A DNA stretch of 9,704 bases from Deltaproteobacteria bacterium (GTDB taxonomy: Bacteria > Desulfobacterota > Binatia > DP-6), in assembly GCA_005879245.1 (NCBI GenBank), contig VBLA01000124.1, forward strand, positions 1 to 9,704, written 5' to 3'. The notes under the pieces are model-generated. The model ran no database searches. It was not told the DNA's origin and saw nothing but the letters and a program-made list of their open reading frames with translations. The translations under genes and the position numbers were made by a program. Of this stretch, positions 1 to 6,030 are shown piece after piece; the first letter of the stretch is position 1, and each line of letters begins with the position of its first letter.

Positions 1-106
1 ACTCCGCTGGCGGCAGCCCCTGCCAATACGGCACCAGCCCGACCCCAATGGCGAGCATGGCGCCCGCGAGGAGTCCGAGCAGGAACGCGGCCAGCCGGGC
101 GAGCAC
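1..106 (-). CDS. N-terminal fragment of an unassigned membrane-anchored protein
   Basis: Reading leftwards from a GTG at 106-104, the frame stays open for 35 codons to the window edge. The translation is MLARLAAFLLGLLAGAML followed by AIGVGLVPYWQGLPPAE. It is one hydrophobic stretch (about residues 3-28) with a single positive charge before it, followed by a Pro-rich start of an outside domain, so it looks like a signal anchor or uncleaved signal peptide. The start lies 2 nt beyond the rfaE2 stop codon, so the two are probably co-transcribed. An in-frame ATG (codon 17) would remove most of the membrane segment and is less likely. Similar N-termini occur in cell-envelope enzymes such as MltG-type transglycosylases, but 35 residues cannot decide this and I do not assign a function. 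Confidence 0.55.
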   Translation of the reverse strand, partial: MLARLAAFLLGLLAGAMLAIGVGLVPYWQGLPPAE

Positions 107-108
107 CC

Positions 109-591
109 TCAGGACCTGGAGCGGATGCGACGGATGATCTCGCTCGTCGAGACGCCCGGCACGAGCGGGATACGCTCGACCCGTCCACCACGGGCGAGCA
201 CGAGATCGCGTCCCGCGATCTCCTCGCTCGGCCAGTCGGCGCCCTTCACGAGCACGTCGGGAGCGAGCGCCGCGATCAGCTCGCGCGGCGTGTCCTCCTC
301 GAACAGGACGAGGTGGTCGACGGCGCTGAGACCCGCCACCACCTCGACCCGCTCCGCGGCCCTGAGGATCGGGCGGCCCGGACCCTTCAGGCGTCGGACC
401 GAGGCATCCCCGTTGAGGCCGACGACGAGCACGTCCCCCAGGGCACGCGCGGCAGCAAGGTAGCGGACGTGTCCCGGATGTAGCAGGTCGAAGCAGCCGT
501 TGGTGAAGACGATCCGTGCACCGGCGGCGCGGCGGACGGCGAGCGTCGCCCCGAGCATCGACACGTCCGAGGCGAGCTTGGCGACTGGCAC
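109..591 (-). CDS. rfaE2: D-glycero-beta-D-manno-heptose 1-phosphate adenylyltransferase (RfaE2/HldE C-terminal type)
   Basis: This cytoplasmic nucleotidyltransferase transfers AMP from ATP to heptose 1-phosphate, giving ADP-heptose for the inner core of lipopolysaccharide. The 160-residue protein has the cytidylyltransferase-like fold signature: [13 protein letters not shown] at residues 29-41 with the HxGH nucleotide-binding motif at 38-41, KGPGRPI at 69-75, VKGADW at 115-120, and a terminal VSTSEII at 147-153 matching the ISTS-type motif. The length fits the stand-alone enzyme; in Escherichia coli the same domain is fused behind a sugar kinase (HldE). No kinase half (RfaE1) is seen here, so it must be encoded elsewhere. 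The start is a GTG at 591-589. The gene is divergent from pgi and is followed 2 nt later by a membrane protein, so it probably leads a separate minus-strand operon. Confidence 0.93.
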   Translation of the reverse strand: MPVAKLASDVSMLGATLAVRRAAGARIVFTNGCFDLLHPGHVRYLAAARALGDVLVVGLNGDASVRRLKGPGRPILRAAERVEVVAGLSAVDHLVLFEEDTPRELIAALAPDVLVKGADWPSEEIAGRDLVLARGGRVERIPLVPGVSTSEIIRRIRSRS

Positions 592-641
592 GGAAGGCCG
601 AGGATAGCGCAGCGCGGGCGAGGGCGGAACCCGATCGCGCC

Positions 642-670
642 TTGACCCCCCGGCGGGACGCAGCTACACC
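642..670 (+). promoter_or_regulatory. Candidate sigma70-type promoter for pgi
   Basis: TTGACC (642-647) is followed after exactly 17 bp by TACACC (665-670), within GCTACACCCCGCG. The -35 matches five of six consensus bases, while the -10 matches only three of six. The architecture recurs ahead of pheA with nearly the same -10 context. Transcription would begin near 677, giving a leader of about 40 nt before the preferred pgi start at 716. This is inference from consensus matching. Confidence 0.4.
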
Positions 671-715
671 CCGCGCACGATGGCGAACTACCGGCGCCGT
701 CGCTGGCGGGAGTCC

Positions 716-2092
716 ATGGCGGTCCGCCTCGACCTGAACGGACTGCTGGCCGCGACGGTTGGCGCCGACGGCGTCGCGCCCGAGGATCTGGCGACGCTCG
801 AGCCGGCGCTCGGTCGCGTGCGGGCAGAGCTCGCCGCGCGACGGGCAACGGGCGGTCTCGAGTTCGCCGACCTGCCGTACCACCGCGACGACGTCCGGCG
901 CGTGATCGAAGTCGCCACCGCGGCGCGGGAGGAGTTCGACACGCTGGTCGTTCTCGGTATAGGGGGGTCGGCCCTCGGCGCGAGCGCCATCTGTGCGGCG
1001 CTCCCCGGGCAGACCTCCGGTCTCCACATCGTCATCGCCGACGCGATCGACCCCGAGGCCTTCGGGACGCTGCTCGAGCAGCTCGATCTCCGCCGCACCC
1101 TCTTCAACGTGGTCAGCAAGTCGGGCGAGACGGCAGAGACCATGGCGCAGTTCCTGATCGTCCGCGACCGGTTGCTGCGCGAGCTCGGAGCCGTCGACTA
1201 CAAGCGACACCTCCTCGTCACCAGCGACGCCCAGCAGGGCGCCCTCCGGCAGATCGTGAACGACGAGGGGTTCCGAGCCCTTCCGATTCCCGCCGCGGTG
1301 GGCGGGCGGTTCTCGGTGTTGACCACGGTCGGCCTCTTCCCGGCCGCCGCCGCCGGGGTCGACGTGGAGGAGCTCCTGGCGGGCGCGGCGTCGATGGACG
1401 AGCGCTCGAAGGCGGCCGCCACGCCGCTGGCAGATCCACCGCTCGCCCTGGGCGGCCTGCTCTGGCAGCTCGCGACGAGCCGCCAGAAGACGATCGTCGT
1501 CCTGATGGCCTACTGCGAGCGACTCGCAGCCACCGCCGACTGGTTCTGCCAGCTCTGGGCCGAGAGCCTCGGCAAGGCGGTCGACCTCGACGGCCGCACG
1601 GTCGAGTGGGGACAGACGCCCGTGGGCGCCCTCGGCACGAGCGACCAGCACTCCCAGCTGCAGCTCTACCTCGAGGGCCCGCGTGACAAGGCCGTCGTCT
1701 TCCTCCGTCTCGAGGATCACGGGACGAACATCGACGTGCCGGCGACCTACCAGGACCTCGCGAGCGTCGGCTACCTGGGCGGCCATTCGCTCGGCGAGCT
1801 GCTGAACGCCGAGCAGCGCGCCACCGAGCTGGCGCTCGCCAAGCGGGGTCGCCCGAGCGCCACACTGACCCTTCCCGCCCTCAATGCCTTCACCCTCGGC
1901 CAGCTCTTCTACCTCTGCCAGATGGCGACCGTCGCCGTGGGCGCCCTGGCGGGCATCGATCCCTTCGGGCAGCCCGGCGTCGAGGAGGGAAAGCGCCTCG
2001 CCTGGGGGCTCATGGGACGCCCGGGGTTCGAGGCGAGCCGCGCCGAGGTAGAGGCCTGGCTGGCGCGCAAGGACGCGCGCTTCGTGATCTAG
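716..2092 (+). CDS. pgi: Glucose-6-phosphate isomerase
   Basis: Pgi interconverts glucose 6-phosphate and fructose 6-phosphate in the cytoplasm, linking glycolysis/gluconeogenesis to sugar-nucleotide supply. The 458-residue protein shows both sugar-isomerase (SIS) domains: LGIGGSALGAS around residues 80-90 and SKSGETAET at 134-142 bind the phosphate, and the second half carries the catalytic set. That set is Glu283 in WAESLGK, His312 in SDQHSQLQLY and Lys426 in GVEEGKRLAWGL. The length is within the range of shorter bacterial Pgi proteins. I chose ATG 716 because GGGAG lies just upstream (708-712) and MAVRLDLNG resembles family N-termini. An in-frame ATG at 680 adds a basic, unfamily-like MANYRRRRWRES and lacks a ribosome site. 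The TAG stop lies inside a CTAG that is repeated beyond the following 176-bp element. Confidence 0.95.
   Translation: MAVRLDLNGLLAATVGADGVAPEDLATLEPALGRVRAELAARRATGGLEFADLPYHRDDVRRVIEVATAAREEFDTLVVLGIGGSALGASAICAALPGQTSGLHIVIADAIDPEAFGTLLEQLDLRRTLFNVVSKSGETAETMAQFLIVRDRLLRELGAVDYKRHLLVTSDAQQGALRQIVNDEGFRALPIPAAVGGRFSVLTTVGLFPAAAAGVDVEELLAGAASMDERSKAAATPLADPPLALGGLLWQLATSRQKTIVVLMAYCERLAATADWFCQLWAESLGKAVDLDGRTVEWGQTPVGALGTSDQHSQLQLYLEGPRDKAVVFLRLEDHGTNIDVPATYQDLASVGYLGGHSLGELLNAEQRATELALAKRGRPSATLTLPALNAFTLGQLFYLCQMATVAVGALAGIDPFGQPGVEEGKRLAWGLMGRPGFEASRAEVEAWLARKDARFVI
2089..2092. repeat. Left copy of CTAG target-site duplication
   Basis: CTAG directly abuts the left end of the inverted-repeat element, and the same four bases directly abut its right end at 2269-2272. 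This is the pattern left by a transposition event that duplicates 4 bp. The copy contains the pgi stop codon (TAG, 2090-2092). CTAG is palindromic and short, so chance is not excluded, but both copies sit precisely at the repeat ends. CTAG fits the YTAR target duplication described for IS5-group elements. Confidence 0.6.
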
Positions 2093-2148
2093 GAGGCTGT
2101 CCGAGTAGGCATGGCGACTGCAGCGAACGATCCGAGGGCTGCGAGCGG
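2093..2148 (+). repeat. Left terminal inverted repeat (56 bp)
   Basis: It begins GAGGCTGTCCGAGTAG and continues to GCGAGCGG. Read against the reverse complement of 2213-2268 there are 11 mismatches and no gaps, concentrated at the outermost 4 bp and the inner half. The joint of the pgi stop and this arm creates a perfect AGGAGG at 2091-2096. Confidence 0.75.
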
Positions 2149-2170
2149 GGTGCTCGCTCCTCCCTCCTGC

Positions 2171-2190
2171 GGCGTGCCTCTTGGCACGCC
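2171..2190. repeat. Perfect hairpin at the centre of the element
   Basis: GGCGTGCC (2171-2178) and GGCACGCC (2183-2190) form a perfect 8-bp stem around a TCTT loop. It lies between the two long arms, so the transcript would form a nested stem. There is no run of T after it, so it is not called a Rho-independent terminator. Confidence 0.7.
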
Positions 2191-2212
2191 TCGTCGGTCG
2201 TCGCTGCGCTTC

Positions 2213-2268
2213 CCGCTCTCGCCTCTCGGCTCGTTCGCTTCGCTCGCCATGACTACTCGGACAGACCC
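2213..2268 (-). repeat. Right terminal inverted repeat (56 bp)
   Basis: Read on the minus strand it begins GGGTCTGTCCGAGTAG and pairs without gaps with the left arm. It ends immediately before the second CTAG and 5 nt before the mutL GTG start, so it occupies the mutL translation-initiation region. Confidence 0.75.
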
Positions 2269-2272
2269 CTAG
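2269..2272. repeat. Right copy of CTAG target-site duplication
   Basis: This CTAG directly follows the right inverted repeat and matches the copy at the pgi stop. One base (C, 2273) separates it from the mutL GTG start. Deleting the element plus one CTAG gives a TAG-C-GTG junction between pgi and mutL. Confidence 0.6.
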
Positions 2273-2273
2273 C

Positions 2274-4001
2274 GTGCGCAAGATCGCCCTGCTGCCGGTC
2301 GCCGTGCAGGGGCAGATCGCCGCCGGCGAGGTGATCGAGCGGCCCGCCTCGGTGGTGAAGGAGCTGGTCGAGAACGCCCTCGACGCGGGCGCGCACCACG
2401 TCGAGGTCGAGCTTGTCGGGGGCGGCCTCGAGCAGATCGTCGTGCGCGACGACGGGGAGGGCATGGCGCCCGAGGATGCGCTCCTCGCCTTCGCGCGCCA
2501 TGCGACCAGCAAGCTCACGTGTGCCGAAGAGCTCGCTCGCATCGCGACCCTCGGCTTTCGCGGGGAGGCCCTGCCGAGCATCGCCGCCGTCGCGCGCGTG
2601 CGGCTCGTGACCCGGCGCTCCGCCGATCCGACGGCGGTGGCGATCGAGGCCAACGACACGGGACACCGGCCCGCGGGCAGCGCGGGCGCGGCCCCCGGGA
2701 CGACGATCGAGGTGCGCGAGCTGTTCGCGACGACCCCCGCCCGGCGGAAGTTTCTCCGCACGGCGGCGACCGAGCTCGGCCACGTGGTCGATCTGCTGAC
2801 GCGCGTCGCGGTGGCGAGTCCCACCGTCGGATTCCGGCTCGCACAGGACGGCCGCGAGGTGCTCTCCCTCCCCCCGGTCCGCGCCCTCCGCGACCGCCTC
2901 GTCCAGGTGCTCGGGCGCGGGCGGGCCGGGGCGCTGGTGCCGGTCGAGGCAGTGCACGGCGGCTACACTCTCACGGGCTTCGTCGCACCCCCCCGTGAGC
3001 AGCTCGCCAGCGCACGCCTGGTGTGGACCTACGTGCGCATCGGCGGCGAGCCGGTGGGCGCCGTCGCCGGACGCTGGGTGCGCGATCGCGTGCTGCTCCG
3101 GGCCGTGCTCGACGGCTACGCGTCGCTCGTCCAGCGGGGTCGCTATCCGATCGCCGTGCTCTTCCTCGCCGCACCGGCGGGTGAGCTCGACGTGAACGTC
3201 CATCCCGCGAAGCTCGAAGTGCGCTTCCGCCAGCCCGCGGCCATCCATCAGCTCGTCGCGCCGGCCCTCCGGGCACGGCTCACGGCGTCGCTCGCCCCCA
3301 CCGCTCCGCCGGGACAGGAGCCGACCGCGGTCGGTGAGCGTCCGCCCGCATACGGCTCCGTCCCGACGTCTACCCTGACCCTCGAACCGGCGGCCTTGCC
3401 CCTCTGGAGGCCGGCGCCGCGCGGATTTGCGTCGCTCCGCTTCATCGGTCAGATCTTCGAGGGCTATCTCCTCTGCGAAGGTGAGGGACGCGTCGTGCTG
3501 ATCGACCAGCACGCCGCTCACGAACGGGTCGTCTACGAGCGGCTGCACGCGGAGCGGCGCACGCAGGGCGTGCCGCGTGACCCGCTGCTCGTGCCCGAGA
3601 CGATCGAGCTCCCGCCGGCGCAGGTCGCGGCCCTCGCCGAGCACGCCACCGCGCTCGAGGCTGCGGGTCTCGAAGGGGAGCCATTCGGCGCGGGGACGTT
3701 CCTCCTCCGCACGACACCTCGCGCGCTCGCCGGCCAGGACGTGGCCGCGCTCCTGCGCGCGGTGGCTGCCGAGCTGAGCGAGGAGGGGACGAGCGTGGCG
3801 GCGGACCGGGCGACCGACCGCGCGCTCGCGACGGTCGCCTGTCACAGCGTGGTCAGGGTAGGGCAGCGACTCGACGACGCGCAGGTGCGGGCGCTCCTCG
3901 TCGCCATGGACGGCGTCGAGGTCGTGGCTCACTGCCCCCACGGACGTCCCGTGGCCGCGGCGCTCACCCGGACCCAGCTCGAAGGGCTCTTCCACAGGTG
4001 A
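2274..4001 (+). CDS. mutL: DNA mismatch repair protein MutL (endonuclease-type)
   Basis: MutL couples mismatch recognition by MutS to strand removal. The N-terminal GHKL ATPase is clear: ELVENALDAGA from residue 30 (Glu30 and Asn34 being the usual catalytic and Mg-binding residues), DDGEGM at 59-64, GFRGEAL at 94-100 and FATTPARRKFLRT in the ATP lid region. A Pro/Ala/Thr-rich linker of about 45 residues (roughly 339-383) leads to the C-terminal dimerisation domain. That domain has DQHAAHERVVYE at 411-422, matching the metal-binding DQHA(X)2E(X)4E motif, plus ACH at 522-524 and CPHGRP at 554-559. These mark a MutL that nicks DNA itself, as in bacteria lacking MutH. The length, 575 residues, is slightly below the E. 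coli protein. The GTG start at 2274 gives the usual short N-terminus (VRKIALLP), but no ribosome site is visible because the inverted-repeat element ends just upstream. Confidence 0.96.
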   Translation: MRKIALLPVAVQGQIAAGEVIERPASVVKELVENALDAGAHHVEVELVGGGLEQIVVRDDGEGMAPEDALLAFARHATSKLTCAEELARIATLGFRGEALPSIAAVARVRLVTRRSADPTAVAIEANDTGHRPAGSAGAAPGTTIEVRELFATTPARRKFLRTAATELGHVVDLLTRVAVASPTVGFRLAQDGREVLSLPPVRALRDRLVQVLGRGRAGALVPVEAVHGGYTLTGFVAPPREQLASARLVWTYVRIGGEPVGAVAGRWVRDRVLLRAVLDGYASLVQRGRYPIAVLFLAAPAGELDVNVHPAKLEVRFRQPAAIHQLVAPALRARLTASLAPTAPPGQEPTAVGERPPAYGSVPTSTLTLEPAALPLWRPAPRGFASLRFIGQIFEGYLLCEGEGRVVLIDQHAAHERVVYERLHAERRTQGVPRDPLLVPETIELPPAQVAALAEHATALEAAGLEGEPFGAGTFLLRTTPRALAGQDVAALLRAVAAELSEEGTSVAADRATDRALATVACHSVVRVGQRLDDAQVRALLVAMDGVEVVAHCPHGRPVAAALTRTQLEGLFHR

Positions 4002-4002
4002 G

Positions 4003-4953
4003 ATGAGCCGCCCCCGCATCGTCTGCCTCGTCGGCCCGACGGCGAGCGGCAAGACCGCGCTCGCGATCGAGCTGGCCGAGCGCATCGGGGCGGAGATCGT
4101 CTCCGCCGACTCGCGACAGGCGTATCGCCGCCTCGACATCGGGACCGCCAAGCCGACGGTGGCCGAGCGGGAACGCGTACGGCACCACTGCCTCGATCTG
4201 GTCGAGCCCGACGAGGGGTTCGACGCCGCGCGCTTCCGGCGGGCGGCCGAGGCGGCGCTGGCCGACATTCACGCCCGAGGCCGCCGCGCCCTCGTCGTCG
4301 GCGGGACGGGGCTCTACGTGCGCGCCCTCCTGCGGGGTCTCTGCCCGGCGCCGCCCGCCGAGCCACGGCTCCGCGCCACGCTGACGCGCATCGCGGCGAC
4401 CGAAGGCACGCCCGCGCTCCACCGTCGTCTGGCAGCGCTCGACCCGCCCACCGCCGCGCGCGTTCACCCCCGCGACGCCGTCCGCATCGTACGAGCGCTC
4501 GAGGTCGGGCTCGTGAGCGGGCGGCGCCTCTCCGAGTGGCAGGCGGGACATCGCTTCGCCGCGGGAGCGTACGATCCACTCGTCATCGGCCTCGCCTGGC
4601 CCGTCGCTCCGCTGGAGGAGCGCATCACCGCTCGTGCCCGCGCCATGGTCGACGCGGGATTTCTCGACGAGGTCCGCGCGCTCGCCACGAGTGGCCTCGC
4701 CGCGACGGCCCCGGGCCTCCAGGCCGTCGGCTATCGCGAGCTGCGCGCCTGCCTCGAGGGCCGGCTCGACATGCGGCAGGCGCTCGCCGCCACGGTGCGC
4801 GCCACGCACCGCTTCGCGAAGCGCCAGCGCACGTGGTTCCGTCGGGAGCCAGGGATTGTCTGGCGACACCCGGAGGAGGAGCGGCGGCGCATCGGGGCGG
4901 AGGTCGAGGCCTTCCTCGGCGGCGACGCCGGACCCGCGTCCGCGCCGCCGTGA
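4003..4953 (+). CDS. miaA: tRNA dimethylallyltransferase
   Basis: MiaA transfers a dimethylallyl group to N6 of adenosine-37 in tRNAs that read codons starting with U, the first step toward ms2i6A. The 316-residue protein has the P-loop GPTASGKT at residues 11-18, the DSRQ substrate motif at 36-39 followed by YRRLDIGTAKPT, and GGTGLYVRALL from residue 100. It also has QAVGYREL and a basic C-terminal RFAKRQRTWFRRE. All are characteristic of the family, and the length is typical. The ATG lies one base after the mutL stop, with AGGTGAG (3995-4001) as a plausible ribosome site. mutL-miaA adjacency is widespread in bacteria. The TGA stop shares its A with the accA ATG. Confidence 0.96.
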   Translation: MSRPRIVCLVGPTASGKTALAIELAERIGAEIVSADSRQAYRRLDIGTAKPTVAERERVRHHCLDLVEPDEGFDAARFRRAAEAALADIHARGRRALVVGGTGLYVRALLRGLCPAPPAEPRLRATLTRIAATEGTPALHRRLAALDPPTAARVHPRDAVRIVRALEVGLVSGRRLSEWQAGHRFAAGAYDPLVIGLAWPVAPLEERITARARAMVDAGFLDEVRALATSGLAATAPGLQAVGYRELRACLEGRLDMRQALAATVRATHRFAKRQRTWFRREPGIVWRHPEEERRRIGAEVEAFLGGDAGPASAPP

Positions 4954-5924
4954 TGGCATCCGCGGACCGCCGACCGGCACCCACCTACCTCGACTTCGAG
5001 CAGCCCCTCGCGTCGCTCGACGCCGACATCGCCCGGGCGCTCGCCGTGGGGGCCCGCGCCCGGCTGCGCCGGCTTCGGCGCGACCGGCGTCGCGTCGAGA
5101 CGGCCCTCCTCGCGCGCCTCTCCCCCTGGGAGCGGGTGCAGCTCTCGCGTCACCCCGACCGGCCCGCGACGCTCGACTACGTGCGTCTCCTCTGCTCGGA
5201 GTTCGTCGAGCTCCATGGCGACCGCCGCTTCGGCGACGACGGCGCCGTGGTGGGCGGCCTGGCGCGCTTCCGCGGACGGGCAGTGGTCGTGGTCGGCCAC
5301 CAGCGAGGTCACGGCACGGCCGAGCAGGTGGCTCGCAACTTCGGCATGCCCCGACCCGAGGGCTTCCGGAAGGCGGTCCGGCTCTTCGAGCTGGCAGAGC
5401 GCTTCCGACGACCGGTCCTCACCCTCGTCGACACGCAGGGCGCCTACCCGGGGATCGACGCCGAGCAGCGCGGGCAGGCCGAGGCGATTGCGACGTGCAT
5501 CCGCACCCTCGCGACTTTGCGGGTTCCGATCGTGAGCACGATCATCGGCGAGGGTGGAAGCGGCGGGGCGCTCGCCCTTGGCCTGGCGGACCGGATGCTG
5601 ATGCAGGAGCACGCCTGGTTCTCGGTGCTCTCTCCCGAGGGATGCGCCTCGATCCTCTTCCGCGAGCGGACGCCGGCGGCCGTTGCCCGAAGCGCCGCGC
5701 TCCTCCGCCTCACGGCCACCGACCTCCACGGCTTCGGCGTCGTCGACGAGGTGGTGGCGGAGCCCGGCGGCGGGGCACACCGGAAGCCCGTCCGCGCCGC
5801 CCTGCTCCTCGGCCGTGCCGTCGAGCGACATCTGTCGACGCTCAGCCGCTCCGCACCGCGCACGCTGGTGGCGCGCCGCTACGCGCGCTACCGGCAGCTC
5901 GGGACAGGCCTCCCGCCCGTCTAA
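4953..5924 (+). CDS. accA: Acetyl-CoA carboxylase carboxyltransferase subunit alpha
   Basis: AccA pairs with AccD to move the carboxyl group from carboxybiotin to acetyl-CoA, making malonyl-CoA for fatty-acid synthesis. The 323-residue protein (E. coli 319) begins with the family's TYLDFEQPLASLDADI and has a basic, coiled-coil-like segment. It continues with HPDRPATLDYVRLL, RNFGMPRPEG from residue 128, DTQGAYPG at 160-167, the oxyanion-forming GEGGSGGALA from 199, and SPEGCASILFRE. The usual proline in DTPGAYPG is glutamine here (Gln162). The start ATG overlaps the miaA stop by one base and no ribosome site is visible, so translation is probably coupled to miaA. The open frame extends far upstream, but that part is the shadow of miaA. 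No accD is present in the window. Confidence 0.95.
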   Translation: MASADRRPAPTYLDFEQPLASLDADIARALAVGARARLRRLRRDRRRVETALLARLSPWERVQLSRHPDRPATLDYVRLLCSEFVELHGDRRFGDDGAVVGGLARFRGRAVVVVGHQRGHGTAEQVARNFGMPRPEGFRKAVRLFELAERFRRPVLTLVDTQGAYPGIDAEQRGQAEAIATCIRTLATLRVPIVSTIIGEGGSGGALALGLADRMLMQEHAWFSVLSPEGCASILFRERTPAAVARSAALLRLTATDLHGFGVVDEVVAEPGGGAHRKPVRAALLLGRAVERHLSTLSRSAPRTLVARRYARYRQLGTGLPPV

Positions 5925-5973
5925 GGGAATGCGCCCGCCTTCGGCGGTCTAGGAGAATGCGCCCGCCTTCGTG
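5919..5973 (+). repeat. Two-copy tandem repeat at the accA stop codon
   Basis: A 28-bp unit starting at 5919 (GTCTAAGGGAATGCGCCCGC...) is followed by a 27-bp copy starting at 5947 (GTCTAGGAGAATGCGCCCGC...). The copies share an identical 17-bp core, GAATGCGCCCGCCTTCG, with two substitutions before it and a small change after it. A third GTCT begins at 5974. The first unit spans the accA stop codon (TAA, 5922-5924). It contains a short perfect hairpin, CCGCC-TTC-GGCGG (5935-5947), broken in the second copy. No T-run follows, so a terminator is not called. Confidence 0.75.
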
Positions 5974-5985
5974 GTCTCACGCCCT

Positions 5986-6014
5986 TTGCAAAAGCGGCAG
6001 GCCCACGCTACATC
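5986..6014 (+). promoter_or_regulatory. Candidate sigma70-type promoter for the aromatic operon
   Basis: TTGCAA (5986-5991) and TACATC (6009-6014) are separated by exactly 17 bp. The -10 context GCTACATCCCGCG differs at one position from that ahead of pgi. Transcription would start near 6021, about 10 nt before the pheA ATG, and read pheA-hisC-tyrA-aroA. Consensus matching only; the -10 is imperfect. Confidence 0.4.
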
Positions 6015-6030
6015 CCGCGGCGAGCGCTGC

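Larger units (their letters stand above)
2093..2268. mobile_element. 176-bp MITE-like element with long terminal inverted repeats
   Basis: This spacer between pgi and mutL is bounded by inverted repeats of 56 bp (2093-2148 and 2213-2268) that agree at 45 positions without gaps. The best part, starting CTGTCCGAGTAG, matches at 20 of 21 positions. A separate perfect hairpin lies in the centre. Both ends abut a copy of CTAG, as expected for a 4-bp target duplication. No transposase is encoded, so if mobile it must be moved in trans. The whole unit could fold as one long imperfect hairpin in RNA and might act as a transcript-stabilising or attenuating structure. The family is not identified; the GGNCTGTCC-type ends resemble those of IS5/IS1182-like elements only in a general way. 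An alternative is a non-mobile intergenic repeat or bidirectional terminator, though there is no T-run. Confidence 0.65.

Noticed and set aside
601..629. Minus-strand promoter for rfaE2 (TATCCT at 606-601)
   Set aside because: The -10 is plausible, but the sequence at the -35 position (TTCCGC) is poor and the start codon would be almost at the transcript end. This is too weak to list as a feature.
680..715. Upstream ATG start for pgi at 680
   Set aside because: The extra 12 residues are strongly basic and unlike the family, no ribosome site precedes the ATG, and it would lie only about 3 nt from the predicted transcription start.
2111..2272. A 53-residue protein gene within the inverted-repeat element
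   Set aside because: The frame has no properly spaced ribosome site, its ends are dictated by the repeat symmetry and an equal frame exists on the other strand. It is kept as an observation but not called a CDS.
2253..4268. Long minus-strand open frame (671 codons) opposite mutL and the start of miaA
   Set aside because: It is the antisense shadow of clearly conserved mutL and miaA in GC-rich DNA. It is rich in Arg, Gly and Ala and shows no domain or motif.
5935..5947. CCGCC-TTC-GGCGG hairpin as an intrinsic terminator of accA
   Set aside because: The stem is only 5 bp and is not followed by a T-run.
5971..6030. GTG 5971 as the pheA start
   Set aside because: It would add 20 unconserved residues, lies in the tandem repeat and upstream of the candidate promoter, and has no ribosome site. 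ATG 6031 places the mutase domain correctly.
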